Shown here piece by piece: positions 6,071 to 14,924 of a stretch of 22,184 nucleotides of DNA (position 1 is its first letter; every line of letters starts with the position of its first letter). The position numbers and the translations under genes were made by a program. A model generated the notes under the pieces. The model saw nothing but the letters and a program-made list of their open reading frames with translations, ran no database searches and was not told the DNA's origin. The stretch covers positions 1 through 22,184 of the forward strand of contig CALBDW010000057.1 in assembly GCA_937927435.1 (NCBI GenBank). Reading direction: 5' to 3'. Origin of the DNA: an uncultured Bdellovibrionales bacterium (GTDB lineage: Bacteria > Bdellovibrionota > Bdellovibrionia > Bdellovibrionales > JAMPXM01).

Positions 6071-6942
6071 GTCTTCCTCCGGAGATACTCAAGAAGGTCA
6101 AGCTTCTTGAGATCAACACCCGCAAGCTCGTGAATTCGCTCTTCGCCGGCCAGTACCATTCGGCGTTCAAAGGGCAGGGAATGACTTTCGCCGAGTTCCG
6201 CGAGTACGTGCCGGGGGACGACGTGCGCGCGATCTCCTGGCCGGTGACGGCCCGCACGGGGAAGACGTTCATCAAAAAGTTCGACGAGGAGCGCGAGTTG
6301 ACCATGATGCTCGTCGTGGATATCTCGGGCTCCCTTTCGTTCGGATCAGGGAAGTACTTCAAGGGTGAGATCGTCACGTACCTGGCGGCTCTCCTCGGTT
6401 TCGCGGCGTCGAAAAACAATGACCATGTCGGCCTTCTGCTTTTCACCGACCAGGTGGAGCACTTCGTGCCGCCGAAAAAAGGCCGCTCGCACGTGCAGCG
6501 GATCTTGCGCGATCTCTTTTACGTGAAACCGAAAAGCAACGGGACGAAGCTTGCGGCCGCGATGGATCATCTGCGCGGCATCTTGAAAAAGCGTGCGACT
6601 GTTTTCGTGTTCAGTGATTTTCAGGACGCTTCCTTTGCACGGGCCCTAAAGACGATGTCGAAAAAACATGATGTCGTAGCCGTCGTCGTTGAGGATCCGA
6701 AAGAACTGGAAATCCCCTCGGTGGGACTCATCGATCTGATCGACAGCGAGACGGGTGAAGTCATGACGGTCGATACGTCGTCGCCCATATTCAGACGGTC
6801 CTATGCCGATCAAGTGCGCGCGGTGCGTGTCGAGCGGGAGCGTGAACTGCGGGTTTCAGGCGTTGACCGAGTCGAAGTTCTTTCGGGTGATAATTTCGTC
6901 GACCCGTTGATCGCGTATTTTCGTAGGAAGAACCGGAGGTGA
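6067..6942 (+). CDS. DUF58 domain protein (VWA-like)
   Basis: DUF58 proteins are almost always encoded next to MoxR and carry a von Willebrand factor A-like fold. 291 residues: DUF58 signature GQGMTFAEFREYVPGDDVR (36-54) continuing ISWPVTARTG, then a MIDAS start DISGS (85-89) in MLVVDISGSLSF, and a later FVFSDFQDA that fits the VWA core. No signal peptide or membrane segment, so it is probably cytoplasmic and a likely MoxR partner. Start GTG 6067 overlaps the moxR stop by 4 bases, with GAGGTG as ribosome binding site about 9 bases upstream. Confidence 0.93.
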   Translation: MSLPPEILKKVKLLEINTRKLVNSLFAGQYHSAFKGQGMTFAEFREYVPGDDVRAISWPVTARTGKTFIKKFDEERELTMMLVVDISGSLSFGSGKYFKGEIVTYLAALLGFAASKNNDHVGLLLFTDQVEHFVPPKKGRSHVQRILRDLFYVKPKSNGTKLAAAMDHLRGILKKRATVFVFSDFQDASFARALKTMSKKHDVVAVVVEDPKELEIPSVGLIDLIDSETGEVMTVDTSSPIFRRSYADQVRAVRVERERELRVSGVDRVEVLSGDNFVDPLIAYFRRKNRR

Positions 6943-6944
6943 GG

Positions 6945-7838
6945 ATGGAGGCGCGTTGGAATTGCGTTATCTCCGGTTTGGATACGGAAGGTCGGAGAAC
7001 GGACGGGCCGCCCGCGGAACTCACCGTCGGAACGAAGTTCGGTCTCATCTGCGAAGGAGAGCCCGTCTCGCTCAAGAGGGACGCTTTGTCGCTCGAGCTT
7101 CCCAAGGAGAACCGTTATCAGTTGCGCCTTCTTGAAACGAAGAGTTTGACGGACACGTCGGCGGAATTCATTGCAACGTCTTGGACGCCGGGTGACGTTG
7201 CGCTCAAAGGCGCCGTTTTGACCGACGGCGAGGCGCGTGTCTCGCTTGGTGAGATCAAGTTCACGGTGGCGAGTGTGCTGTCGCCGGAGAGTTCTCAAGA
7301 ACCGTATCCCCCTTGGGGCCCGCTCTCGCTCTCGTGGCCTCTTGGTGTCTGGGCGGCTATCGTTCTGGGAGTTGCTCTCATTGCAGCGCTGATCACGTGG
7401 CGCTTGCGCAAGGTTATACGGCGGAAGCGGCTTTTGAGATTACTCGAGCAAAACCCCATCGCGATCGATCCGTATCATCACTTCAACAAGGAGCTGAGAC
7501 GTCTCGCTAGACAGATACCGGTCTTAAGTGGTGCCTGGAACGAGAATGACCGCAAGGCTTATCTCGACGAAGTGGACTCGGCTTTGCGTTGGTATTTAGC
7601 GAGAACTTTGATTTTGCCCGTTTTCGACCGGTCGATCCGTGACATAGTTGGTGACTTGAAGCGCGTGAACAAAAAGATGCATACGGATCTTTCGCGTGAA
7701 TTCACCGTCGTCTTCACGGAGCTAGAACGAGCAAGAAAGGCGCCCGGACAAGTTTCGGTAGAAGATGCGCAACAGATCATGGAGCTCGCTCGCGGCTTGG
7801 CCGATCAGGTCCGGCAGAGGGTGGAGGCGAAGGCATGA
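6945..7838 (+). CDS. Uncharacterised single-pass membrane protein of the bat operon
   Basis: 297 residues: an N-terminal beta-rich region of about 115 residues without a signal peptide, a PYPPWGPLSLSWPLG linker (121-134), one transmembrane helix (132-152), a very basic stretch (RLRKVIRRKRLLRLL) and a C-terminal helical region (175-297) with YLDEVDSALRWYLARTLILP. The Pro/Trp linker, helix and C-terminal helices recall DUF4381-type proteins and the tail of BatD, placed at this position in other moxR/bat clusters, but I cannot name the family securely. ATG 6945 has GGAGG 5 bases upstream; GTG 6939 also overlaps the previous stop but is less likely. It overlaps batA by ATGA. Probably a structural partner of BatA/BatB. 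Confidence 0.8.
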   Translation: MEARWNCVISGLDTEGRRTDGPPAELTVGTKFGLICEGEPVSLKRDALSLELPKENRYQLRLLETKSLTDTSAEFIATSWTPGDVALKGAVLTDGEARVSLGEIKFTVASVLSPESSQEPYPPWGPLSLSWPLGVWAAIVLGVALIAALITWRLRKVIRRKRLLRLLEQNPIAIDPYHHFNKELRRLARQIPVLSGAWNENDRKAYLDEVDSALRWYLARTLILPVFDRSIRDIVGDLKRVNKKMHTDLSREFTVVFTELERARKAPGQVSVEDAQQIMELARGLADQVRQRVEAKA

Positions 7839-8842
7839 CTTGGGCGTCCGCGTGGGCTTTCGCATTGCTTTTGCCGCTGGCGGCGTTGATTGCGTGGAGA
7901 ATTTGGAGCGAGCGCCGCGCGCGCCCGGCCTTCAAATTCAGTGCGCTGACAGGAATGAAGAAAATCGAGCCTGGTTGGCGGAGCCGCGTCCGATGGTTGC
8001 CGTCTTCGCTTTACGCAACGGCTCTAGTCCTCGCGATTGTGGCTCTCGCGCGTCCCCAAGAAAGCGAAACCAAAATCAAAAAGAATATCGACGGCATCGA
8101 CATCATGCTGACGCTCGATATTTCGGACTCGATGGTCATCGAAGACATGCGGCCATATAAGAACCGTATGGATGCCGCGAAGTCCGTGCTGAAGGATTTC
8201 GTCCAAAGGCGCGTGAACGACCGGATCGGTTTCGTTGTTTTTCGCGGCGAAGCTTTCACGCGGGTTCCGCTCACTCTCGATCATAAACTTCTTATCCAAA
8301 GCATCGACGAAGTGGGACCCACCCGGAACATCAAAGACGGAACGGCGCTCGGCTCTGCGCTCGCAGCGGCGGTCGCGCGTTTAAAAGATTCGACGGCGAA
8401 AAGCCGCATCGTCGTTTTTGCGACCGACGGCGAAAGCAATAGCGGGACGATCGACCCGGAAACGGCGCTTGAAATTGCGAAAGGATACGGCATCAAGATT
8501 TACGCGATCGGAATCGGCCGGGACGGTGAGGCGCAGCTTCCGATCGAGACGATCGACGCTTTTGGAAGGAAGGTTAAACGCTATCAGCCCATTCATAGTT
8601 CCGTGAATGACGAGCTCTTAGGCAAGTTTGCCTCGGAAACCGGTGGGCGTTATTACCGGGCCACCGACGCGAAAGGACTTGAAGAGGTTTTTCGCGCGAT
8701 CGACCGCCTGGAAAAATCCCGCATCGACGTTAATGAGTATACGAGCTACACGGAGCTTTTCCCCGTTTATTTGAAATGGGCGATCGGGCTTTTGGTCTTC
8801 GCGCTCATCTTGAGTCAAACCGTCTTAAGGAGAGCGCCATGA
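7835..8842 (+). CDS. batA: BatA: membrane-anchored von Willebrand factor A protein
   Basis: 335 residues. An N-terminal membrane segment (5-23), a second one (57-73) ending in the ALARPQ motif typical of BatA/BatB, a periplasmic or cytoplasmic VWA domain (about 88-290) with MIDAS motif DISDS (95-99) and a later ATDGESNSG, and a C-terminal transmembrane helix (about 313-331). Bat proteins were named from Bacteroides aerotolerance and are linked to stress tolerance, with no settled biochemical role. Translationally coupled at both ends (ATGA at 7835 and at 8839). Confidence 0.95.
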   Translation: MTWASAWAFALLLPLAALIAWRIWSERRARPAFKFSALTGMKKIEPGWRSRVRWLPSSLYATALVLAIVALARPQESETKIKKNIDGIDIMLTLDISDSMVIEDMRPYKNRMDAAKSVLKDFVQRRVNDRIGFVVFRGEAFTRVPLTLDHKLLIQSIDEVGPTRNIKDGTALGSALAAAVARLKDSTAKSRIVVFATDGESNSGTIDPETALEIAKGYGIKIYAIGIGRDGEAQLPIETIDAFGRKVKRYQPIHSSVNDELLGKFASETGGRYYRATDAKGLEEVFRAIDRLEKSRIDVNEYTSYTELFPVYLKWAIGLLVFALILSQTVLRRAP

Positions 8843-9906
8843 TCCGGTTCGCGGCACCCGAAATCTTGCAATGGCTTTGGTTTGTGCCTGTTTTGCTAGT
8901 ACTGGCTGTTATCAGCGAGCGTCGCGCGCGCGCGAAGCTCAAGCGTGAGTTCGGCGATAAGGCGGCGAATTTTTTGGGCGCCTCGGTTTCCACCCGGAAA
9001 AGACGGCTCAAGCTCGTTTTAAAGCTCCTGGCTCTTGCGTTCTTCATCGTCGCCCTCGCGCGCCCGCAGCTCGGGCGCAGCCTACAAGAGGTGAAGGTCC
9101 GCGGAGTCGAATTGATCATCGCGGTCGATGTTTCAAACAGCATGCTCACGGAAGACATCAAGCCCTCGAGGCTTGAGGCTGCCAAAAGCGAACTCATGCG
9201 TCTCATCGACCTTTTGCCCGGAAACCGCGTCGGTATTATCGCCTTTGCCGGTTCGGCCGCTCTGATTTCGCCTCTGACCACGGACGCGGGCTCTCTCAAA
9301 ATGTTCATCGAGTCGCTTTCCGTTGACAGCGTTGGAACGCAGGGAACGAACGTCGCGGCGGCCATCGAAGAGGCAAAAGACGCGTTCGAGCGGGGAGGAA
9401 TCGAAAACGACGAGCAGACGCACGTAACGAAAGTGCTTTTGATCGTGAGTGATGGTGAAGACCACGAAGAGGGGGCCATCAAGCTGGCCAAACAGTACGC
9501 CGATCAAGGTATGCGGATCTTCACGATCGCGTTCGGTACGGAAAAGGGCGGGCCGATTCCTGTGCGCGACGAACGTGGATACTTGATCGGATATAAGCGA
9601 GACCGGAACGGGCAGAATGTGCTTTCACAAGTGCGCGGCGACTTTTTGCGCGAGCTAGCGAGCGCGGGGCGCGGCAGTTTCCATCACGCAGGGGTCTTGG
9701 GTGGTATCGAGGCGAAACGTATCAAAGAGGATCTCGACAAATTGGAGAAAGCGGAATTCGCGTCTTCTCTGGCCATGAATTACGATGAACGCTTCCAGAT
9801 CCCGCTCTTCATCGGATTGATGTTGGCGTTTCTCGATTGGCTGATCGGCGAGCGCAGGCGGGTGGGTCGGATTTGGAAAGGACGCTTCGAGGTGGCGGAA
9901 CCATGA
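8839..9906 (+). CDS. batB: BatB: membrane-anchored von Willebrand factor A protein
   Basis: 355 residues, paralogue of BatA: membrane segments at about 10-25 and 59-73 followed by ALARPQLGR, MIDAS DVSNS (97-101), conserved NRVGIIAFAGSA and VSDGEDHE, and a C-terminal hydrophobic helix (IPLFIGLMLAFLDWLIG). Start ATG 8839 is chosen from the AAGGAG ribosome binding site and the ATGA overlap with batA; upstream in-frame ATG 8776 lies inside batA with no such site. Expected to pair with BatA and the TPR protein BatC in the inner membrane. Confidence 0.95.
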   Translation: MIRFAAPEILQWLWFVPVLLVLAVISERRARAKLKREFGDKAANFLGASVSTRKRRLKLVLKLLALAFFIVALARPQLGRSLQEVKVRGVELIIAVDVSNSMLTEDIKPSRLEAAKSELMRLIDLLPGNRVGIIAFAGSAALISPLTTDAGSLKMFIESLSVDSVGTQGTNVAAAIEEAKDAFERGGIENDEQTHVTKVLLIVSDGEDHEEGAIKLAKQYADQGMRIFTIAFGTEKGGPIPVRDERGYLIGYKRDRNGQNVLSQVRGDFLRELASAGRGSFHHAGVLGGIEAKRIKEDLDKLEKAEFASSLAMNYDERFQIPLFIGLMLAFLDWLIGERRRVGRIWKGRFEVAEP

Positions 9907-10655
9907 GAGTTTGGGGAAGTCTTTTGCTCTCAGCTGTGGTTCTTTGCTTGTCCGCGGATGCTCGGGGCTCCGAGTTTCGCGGGATTTTACGCAATAACTC
10001 CGGCGTCAAGTATTTCGCCGAGAAGAGAGCTGATAAGGCGATGGATGATTTCGCGGCCGCGTTGGGCGACTTGCCTTTTACGGGAGCCGTTCATTTCAAT
10101 ATGGGGAACGCGTTTCTCATTCGGCGGGATCTCGAAAAAGCGTTGAGCGAATACGAACAAGCTTTGAAAACCGCCACCAGCGATTCTTGGGAGGACCGTG
10201 AGACGCGCTTCCGTGCGCTTTTCAATTCCGCTGTCGTACGCACGGAATTGAAACAGATCGACGAGGCTTTGGAGCTTTACCAGAAGGCGCTTGAGATTTA
10301 TCCCGATTCGCTGGAAACCAAGACGAATATGGAGCTTCTTGTCCAGCAGACGCAGGGCGGTGGCCAAGGCGATCAGCGGGAGCAAAAAGACCAGGACGGT
10401 CAGGGCCAGAACCAGCAGGACCAGGACAAGGATCAGAACCAAGATAGCGAGGGACGGGACCAAGAGGACAAGCAAAAACAGGAACCGCAGAAGTTTGAAA
10501 ACCCGCGCGCGACGCCCCGGCCTTTCAAAAGCGGCGAGCTTTCGCAGGAAGACGCCAAGCGTATTCTTGATGAAATGAAACGCCAAGAAGAACAAATTCG
10601 CGCTAAAATGCAGAGAGAAAGAGTCAAGGACCGGCCGCCCGAGAAGGATTGGTGA
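9903..10655 (+). CDS. batC: BatC: periplasmic TPR protein
   Basis: 250 residues: signal peptide (about 1-22), TPR region (about 30-145, with HFNMGNAFLIRRDLEKALSE and ALELYQKALEIYPDSLETK), a Gln/Asp/Lys-rich disordered stretch (151-200), and a C-terminal helix ending EKDW. The low-complexity linker plus C-terminal KDW ending is characteristic of BatC. TPRs suggest a scaffold holding BatA, BatB and BatD together. Start ATG 9903 overlaps the batB stop (ATGA) and begins a clean signal peptide; an upstream in-frame ATG 9837 lies inside batB. Confidence 0.92.
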   Translation: MRVWGSLLLSAVVLCLSADARGSEFRGILRNNSGVKYFAEKRADKAMDDFAAALGDLPFTGAVHFNMGNAFLIRRDLEKALSEYEQALKTATSDSWEDRETRFRALFNSAVVRTELKQIDEALELYQKALEIYPDSLETKTNMELLVQQTQGGGQGDQREQKDQDGQGQNQQDQDKDQNQDSEGRDQEDKQKQEPQKFENPRATPRPFKSGELSQEDAKRILDEMKRQEEQIRAKMQRERVKDRPPEKDW

Positions 10656-10666
10656 GAGGAGAAGGG

Positions 10667-12595
10667 ATGCTGTTCGCGCTGACGCTTGTTTCGCTTTTTT
10701 TTACGAGCGTGGTTTATGCTTCCGATGTCACGGTCTCGGCCACGGTAGACCGGAATGCTTTGAATCCGGAAGATACCTTGACGCTGACCGTTTCGGTCGA
10801 ATCAAGCGGGGGTGTGGACGTCGAGGACCCGAGACTTCCTTCGCTTGATGATTTTGAAATTCTCAACCAGTGGACGTCGCATTCCCAACAAGCGAGCATG
10901 ATCGCGACGCCGGCAGGTCCGCAGTTTAAGCGCGTGACGATCGCAAGCTATCATTACCTTTTGCTGCCGAAGCGCGAAGGCGACTTACGAATCGGGGCGG
11001 TTGAGGTTGTCGTCGACGGAAAAGCGCATTTGACGAAGCCGATTCAAGTTAAAGTGGCTCCCGGCGCTGGTGTGAGTGCCGCCCCACGTCCGCAAATGCC
11101 GGGTGGGGGAGGAGCGATTCCACCCGGATTTTTCGACGAGGATGAAGACGATCTCTTTTCTCAGCTTTTGCAGCGGGTTCAGCCTCCGTCCGGCGGAGTC
11201 CGCACGCTTCCGACAAACCCGAGTGAAGCGTTTTTCATTCAGGTCGAAACAGACAAAACGGAAGCCTATGTCGGCGAGCAAATCACGGTTTCATTTTATC
11301 TTTATACGCGCGGTTTGATCCGCGACCTTGACACGCTCAAGTACCCCTCACTCAAAGGTTTTTGGAAAGAAGATATTGAAATCGCGACACATCTCAATTT
11401 CCAAAATGAAGTCGTCAATGGCATTCCCTATAAGAAAGCCCTTTTGGCGTCTTACGCCCTCTTCCCAATTAAAGAGGGGACCGCGACCGTCGACTCCTAT
11501 CGTGTGCGTTGCTCGGTGATTCCCCCTGACGCTCTGGGCGCACTGGGATTCGGGCGTGCGTATTCTTTCACGAAGGCGTCAGAACCGGTGAAGATCCGCG
11601 TGAAGCCGGTGCCGTCCGAAGGGAGACCGGCGGACTTTTCGGGCGCGGTCGGCGAGTTTCAAGTGAGTTCGCGGATCGAGGATCGTGTGATCACGGAGAA
11701 CCAGCCGCTCACTTTAAAAATCCGTTTCGAGGGCCGAGGGAATGCGAAGCTCATTGATCTGCCGGCGATCGAATATCCGGAAGGACTCGAGCTTTACGAT
11801 CAGCAGGACGAGGCTAAGTTCTTCCGCACGGGCACGAGCTACAAAGAGTTCCGGATTCTTTTGATTCCGCGGCGTGAAGGAGAGTTCACGATCCCGGCTA
11901 TCAGCGTGAGCGTTTTCGATCCTGTACAAGGAAAGTTCGTGCGCAAGACGACGGAACCGATCACGTTCAAAGCGCGAAAAGGAGTCGGTACCGGTGTGGC
12001 GTCGCAATCCTTGCCGGACGAAGGGGCTCCCAAATCCGAACCGAAAGGTCCAGTAAAACCCCAGTTGATCACAAATCTGGAGGCGTACCGCACGCCTTCT
12101 CCTATTGTGCAGTGGTCAGCTTGGAGCGCTGTTTACGGCTTGATCTTCGTCGGGCTGTTATGGCAGGCCCGGACGCAACTGGGATGGGGGCAGCGCAAGA
12201 AGAATATCTTGCGGATCCTGAAAGGCCGGCTTGCGAAAGTCGAAGCTTTGGGGGCGAAAGGTGATTGGCGCGGTGTCGGGACCGAAATGACCAACACGCT
12301 TTACTTCGTTCTCGGTTCCATTTCGGGCGAAGGGGGTGCGAATATGGAGCTCGAAAAGCTTCTCCAGAAAGCGCCGCCGTCGGTGCGCCGCGAGTTGGGT
12401 GAGCCGTTGAGGAAGCAGATGGAGTTTTTCCAAATGCTGACGTTTGCTCCGGATGCCGTGGTCGAGGAGTTGAAGAAAACGACTCGACTGAAATCGGTGA
12501 TTTCCGAAATGGAGGAACTGATGGTTAAAGCGGTTTCTCTCGGATTGTCCGGCGAACGATCCAACGGATCCGGATCAGGTCCCAGAGCATCTTAG
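10667..12595 (+). CDS. batD: BatD: membrane-anchored beta-sandwich 'oxygen tolerance' protein
   Basis: 642 residues: signal peptide (about 1-19, LFALTLVSLFFTSVVYA), a long periplasmic part of immunoglobulin-like beta domains (VTVSATVDRNALNPEDTLTL at the start is the family signature), a Gly/Pro-rich linker near 140-160, a second beta half (about 330-440), one transmembrane helix near 485-500 and a C-terminal helical cytoplasmic domain. This is the BatD architecture. Start ATG 10667 has AGGAG five bases upstream, 11 bases after batC; in-frame TTG 10649 and GTG 10652 are less likely. Its last 71 bases overlap the convergent GT2 gene. Confidence 0.93.
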   Translation: MLFALTLVSLFFTSVVYASDVTVSATVDRNALNPEDTLTLTVSVESSGGVDVEDPRLPSLDDFEILNQWTSHSQQASMIATPAGPQFKRVTIASYHYLLLPKREGDLRIGAVEVVVDGKAHLTKPIQVKVAPGAGVSAAPRPQMPGGGGAIPPGFFDEDEDDLFSQLLQRVQPPSGGVRTLPTNPSEAFFIQVETDKTEAYVGEQITVSFYLYTRGLIRDLDTLKYPSLKGFWKEDIEIATHLNFQNEVVNGIPYKKALLASYALFPIKEGTATVDSYRVRCSVIPPDALGALGFGRAYSFTKASEPVKIRVKPVPSEGRPADFSGAVGEFQVSSRIEDRVITENQPLTLKIRFEGRGNAKLIDLPAIEYPEGLELYDQQDEAKFFRTGTSYKEFRILLIPRREGEFTIPAISVSVFDPVQGKFVRKTTEPITFKARKGVGTGVASQSLPDEGAPKSEPKGPVKPQLITNLEAYRTPSPIVQWSAWSAVYGLIFVGLLWQARTQLGWGQRKKNILRILKGRLAKVEALGAKGDWRGVGTEMTNTLYFVLGSISGEGGANMELEKLLQKAPPSVRRELGEPLRKQMEFFQMLTFAPDAVVEELKKTTRLKSVISEMEELMVKAVSLGLSGERSNGSGSGPRAS

Positions 12596-13280
12596 GCGGA
12601 TCAATAAGAACCCGCACTTTCGAGTCGGGCGAGTTGATCCATTTCACCGGCAGCACTTCGATTTTGAAGCCTAGATTTTGGGCGAGTAAAAGAACCTCGA
12701 CATCGAATGAAAATCCGTCGAGGGTTTGCCTTGAGAAAATTTCGCGGCAAGCGCGTGCCCGGAAGGCTTTGAAACCGCATTGAGTGTCTTTGATTCCCTT
12801 TATCCCGAAAAGTTGCACGAACTGATTGAACGTGCGTCCCAAGCTTTGACGGAAGAAGTTTTGCCGTTTGATGATTTGGCTTTGAGCATGCGCGCGGCTT
12901 CCGATGACGACGTCGGCTTCGGGATGTTCCTTGAAATAAGCGAGGAATTTCAGGACTTCGGCGAGCGGCGTTGAAAGGTCGGCGTCCATGAAGAAGACGA
13001 TTTCACCTTGGGCCCGCAGCATGCCCGAGCGGACGGCGTAACCTTTCCCGCGATGCACATGATTGTCGATGACCTGAATGCGGTCATCACCTTTTGCAGC
13101 CTCGCGTGCGAGTTCCAGAGTGCGATCCGTGGATTTTTCGACGATGACGAGGACTTCAAAAGGTTCGTTGACCGACGCGAAGAAAGAACGAATGTCGCGG
13201 ATCGAGGTCGGCAAACGTCGTTCCTCGTTATATGCCGGAATCACGAGAGAGAAGGGCGCGTGGCTGCTGTTTACCTGCAT
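12525..13280 (-). CDS. GT2 glycosyltransferase, dolichyl-phosphate glucosyltransferase-like
   Basis: 251 residues of GT-A fold. Seen: SLVIPAYNEERRLPTSI at the N-terminus, GKGYAVRSGMLRAQGEIVFFM leading to the nucleotide/metal motif DADLS (99-103), VVIGSR, and the KDTQCGFKAF acceptor-region motif typical of the DPG synthase (ALG5-like) subgroup. It probably transfers a hexose from a nucleotide sugar to a polyprenyl phosphate on the cytoplasmic face, making donor for GT-C enzymes such as the divergent neighbours. The usual DDGSxDxT is here VEKSTDRT (47-54). No membrane helix is seen. Its 3' end overlaps batD convergently by 71 bp. The start has no strong ribosome binding site. Confidence 0.9.
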   Translation of the reverse strand: MQVNSSHAPFSLVIPAYNEERRLPTSIRDIRSFFASVNEPFEVLVIVEKSTDRTLELAREAAKGDDRIQVIDNHVHRGKGYAVRSGMLRAQGEIVFFMDADLSTPLAEVLKFLAYFKEHPEADVVIGSRAHAQSQIIKRQNFFRQSLGRTFNQFVQLFGIKGIKDTQCGFKAFRARACREIFSRQTLDGFSFDVEVLLLAQNLGFKIEVLPVKWINSPDSKVRVLIDPPKMLWDLIRIRWIVRRTIREKPL

Positions 13281-13308
13281 GACATTTGGATATCCGGGAA
13301 TTTAGAAT
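13279..13308 (+). promoter_or_regulatory. Putative sigma-70 promoter for the GT-C/slt operon
   Basis: ATGACA (13279-13284, 5/6), 18-base spacer, TAGAAT (13303-13308, 5/6). Start near 13315 would leave about 26 bases before ATG 13341. It overlaps the first codon of the divergent GT2 gene, so the two transcription units may be mutually regulated. Confidence 0.45.
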
Positions 13309-13340
13309 AAGTCATCAATGATTTGGGGCGATATCAAGAA

Positions 13341-14924
13341 ATGAGAGCCGGATTAAACTCCGAATTGAATAAAAACGATGAAGGCCGGCCTTCGCGATGG
13401 AGCACCTTCTCTGTGCTCTGTATTTTGGCGATCGGTTTCACCGTGCGTTCCATCGCGTTGGACTGGAAGCCGCCTCATTTCGATGAGGGGATCAATGGTC
13501 ATTTTGTTCAGCAGATTTGGCGCGAGGGGTTTTATCGCTACGATCCCAAGAATTTTCATGGCCCCTTGTATTTTTACGTACTCCAGCTGGCTGAGCTTTT
13601 TTTTGGGAAATCGATTGTCGCTTACCGTTTCGTGACGGGGCTTATTTCCCTGGGGGCCGTCGCGTTGGCGGCCGCCCACCGGCGCTTTTTCGGAAAAAGC
13701 GCGCTTATCGCCGCCTTCTGTCTCGCGATCAGTACCGGAATGGTTTTCTATTCGCGGTACGCGATTCACGAAAGCCTGTTTATTTTTTTTCAGTTACTGT
13801 TCTCGTACGGTTTTTTCCTTTGGCGTGACGAAAAATCCCGACGGGCCATGGCTTACCTGATCGGGGCGGTTGTCGGAATGGTCTCCGTCAAAGAAACCTT
13901 TTTCATCTTTGTCGGAACCTGGTTCATCGCGGTAGCGATGGTCATGGTGCGAGATCGTTTATTGAGTTGGGAGACAGAGGCGTTGGCGCCGGATGTGGCG
14001 GAAGGTTTTTGGTGCAAGCCCGCGACCGTACACGACTGGATCGTCGGCGTTTCGATTGGGATATGGATCTTGATCGCTCTCTTTACCGGCTTTCTTTACA
14101 ATCCCCAGGGCTTACATGACATGTTCGCCGCGTTCTCTTTTTGGACCAAAACGGGGACGGGGCCCTCGGGGCACGAAAAACCATTCCAATACTGGCTCGA
14201 ACTCTTGGGACGCTATGAATGGCCCGCGCTCATCGCGCTTTTCCTTGCGCTTCCGGTCGCCTGGCGGGCGCGTTTTTCAGAGAGTGTCCTGGCTCTCACG
14301 GCGTTCGGAACGTGGCTTGCTTACAGTTTGATCCCTTATAAAACTCCTTGGCTGATCTTGAACATTCTGTGGCCTCTGGCCTTTGTTTTCGGCTTCGCGT
14401 TTGAGGCCGCGCGCCGGAAGTTTTGGTCGAGATGGCTCCGTTGGTTCATGGCGGTTCCCGTACTCAGCGTGGCGTGCGTGTCCATGCTCCGTTTGAACTT
14501 CCTTCGCGCAGTGGATCACGGAGAGCCTTATGTTTACGTTCAATCGACGACGGACCTGAAGCAGGCCACAGACATCGTTCAGAGCAGGTTGCGAGTGTAT
14601 CCGGAAGACTTGACGATGAAAGTCCTCGTTTTGGTGCGCGACCCGTGGCCCCTGCCTTGGGTTTTCAGCGGCTTTCCAGGACTCGCGTTCGGAACCGCCG
14701 ACCAAGCGGATCTCAACAACAGCGCGGTGATTTTTGTCGACGGGAGCGACCAAGAAGTCATCGAAGCGCGCTTACAAGGCAAATATTTCCGGCTGCTCTT
14801 CAAGCTCCGTGATTCATACGAATCCGGCTTCGTTTATTTTAAATTTGATGAATTTGCTGGCTTCGTGCCTTCGCATACGCCGGTTTTCGAATTCGCGCTC
14901 GCGACGGAGGGCGATGGGACATGA
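13341..14924 (+). CDS. GT-C glycosyltransferase-like membrane protein (Agl23/GT39-like)
   Basis: 527 residues, polytopic. The first extracytoplasmic loop carries HFDEGINGHF (46-55) with the Asp-Glu pair typical of GT-C catalysis, then YRYDPKNFHGPLYFYVLQL and YSRYAIHESLFIF, which fit the family annotated as 'flippase activity-associated protein Agl23' (TIGR03663) within the GT39/PMT-like group. Such enzymes move a sugar from a polyprenyl-phosphate donor onto a periplasmic acceptor. The adjacent GT2 gene could supply that donor. Start is uncertain: ATG 13341 is preferred; TTG 13323 is also in frame, and the ribosome binding site is weak for both. Overlaps the next gene by ATGA. Confidence 0.85.
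   Translation: MRAGLNSELNKNDEGRPSRWSTFSVLCILAIGFTVRSIALDWKPPHFDEGINGHFVQQIWREGFYRYDPKNFHGPLYFYVLQLAELFFGKSIVAYRFVTGLISLGAVALAAAHRRFFGKSALIAAFCLAISTGMVFYSRYAIHESLFIFFQLLFSYGFFLWRDEKSRRAMAYLIGAVVGMVSVKETFFIFVGTWFIAVAMVMVRDRLLSWETEALAPDVAEGFWCKPATVHDWIVGVSIGIWILIALFTGFLYNPQGLHDMFAAFSFWTKTGTGPSGHEKPFQYWLELLGRYEWPALIALFLALPVAWRARFSESVLALTAFGTWLAYSLIPYKTPWLILNILWPLAFVFGFAFEAARRKFWSRWLRWFMAVPVLSVACVSMLRLNFLRAVDHGEPYVYVQSTTDLKQATDIVQSRLRVYPEDLTMKVLVLVRDPWPLPWVFSGFPGLAFGTADQADLNNSAVIFVDGSDQEVIEARLQGKYFRLLFKLRDSYESGFVYFKFDEFAGFVPSHTPVFEFALATEGDGT

Noticed and set aside
8776..8838. N-terminal extension of BatB from ATG 8776
   Set aside because: The extension lies inside batA in another frame and lacks a ribosome binding site; ATG 8839 has AAGGAG and the ATGA overlap seen throughout the operon.
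9837..9902. N-terminal extension of BatC from ATG 9837
   Set aside because: It would bury the signal peptide behind 22 hydrophilic residues; ATG 9903 overlaps the batB stop and starts a clean signal sequence.
9987..10595. 202-codon minus-strand ORF with a Leu/Val-rich, membrane-like middle
   Set aside because: The hydrophobic run is only the antisense of the Gln/Asp/Lys-rich linker of BatC.
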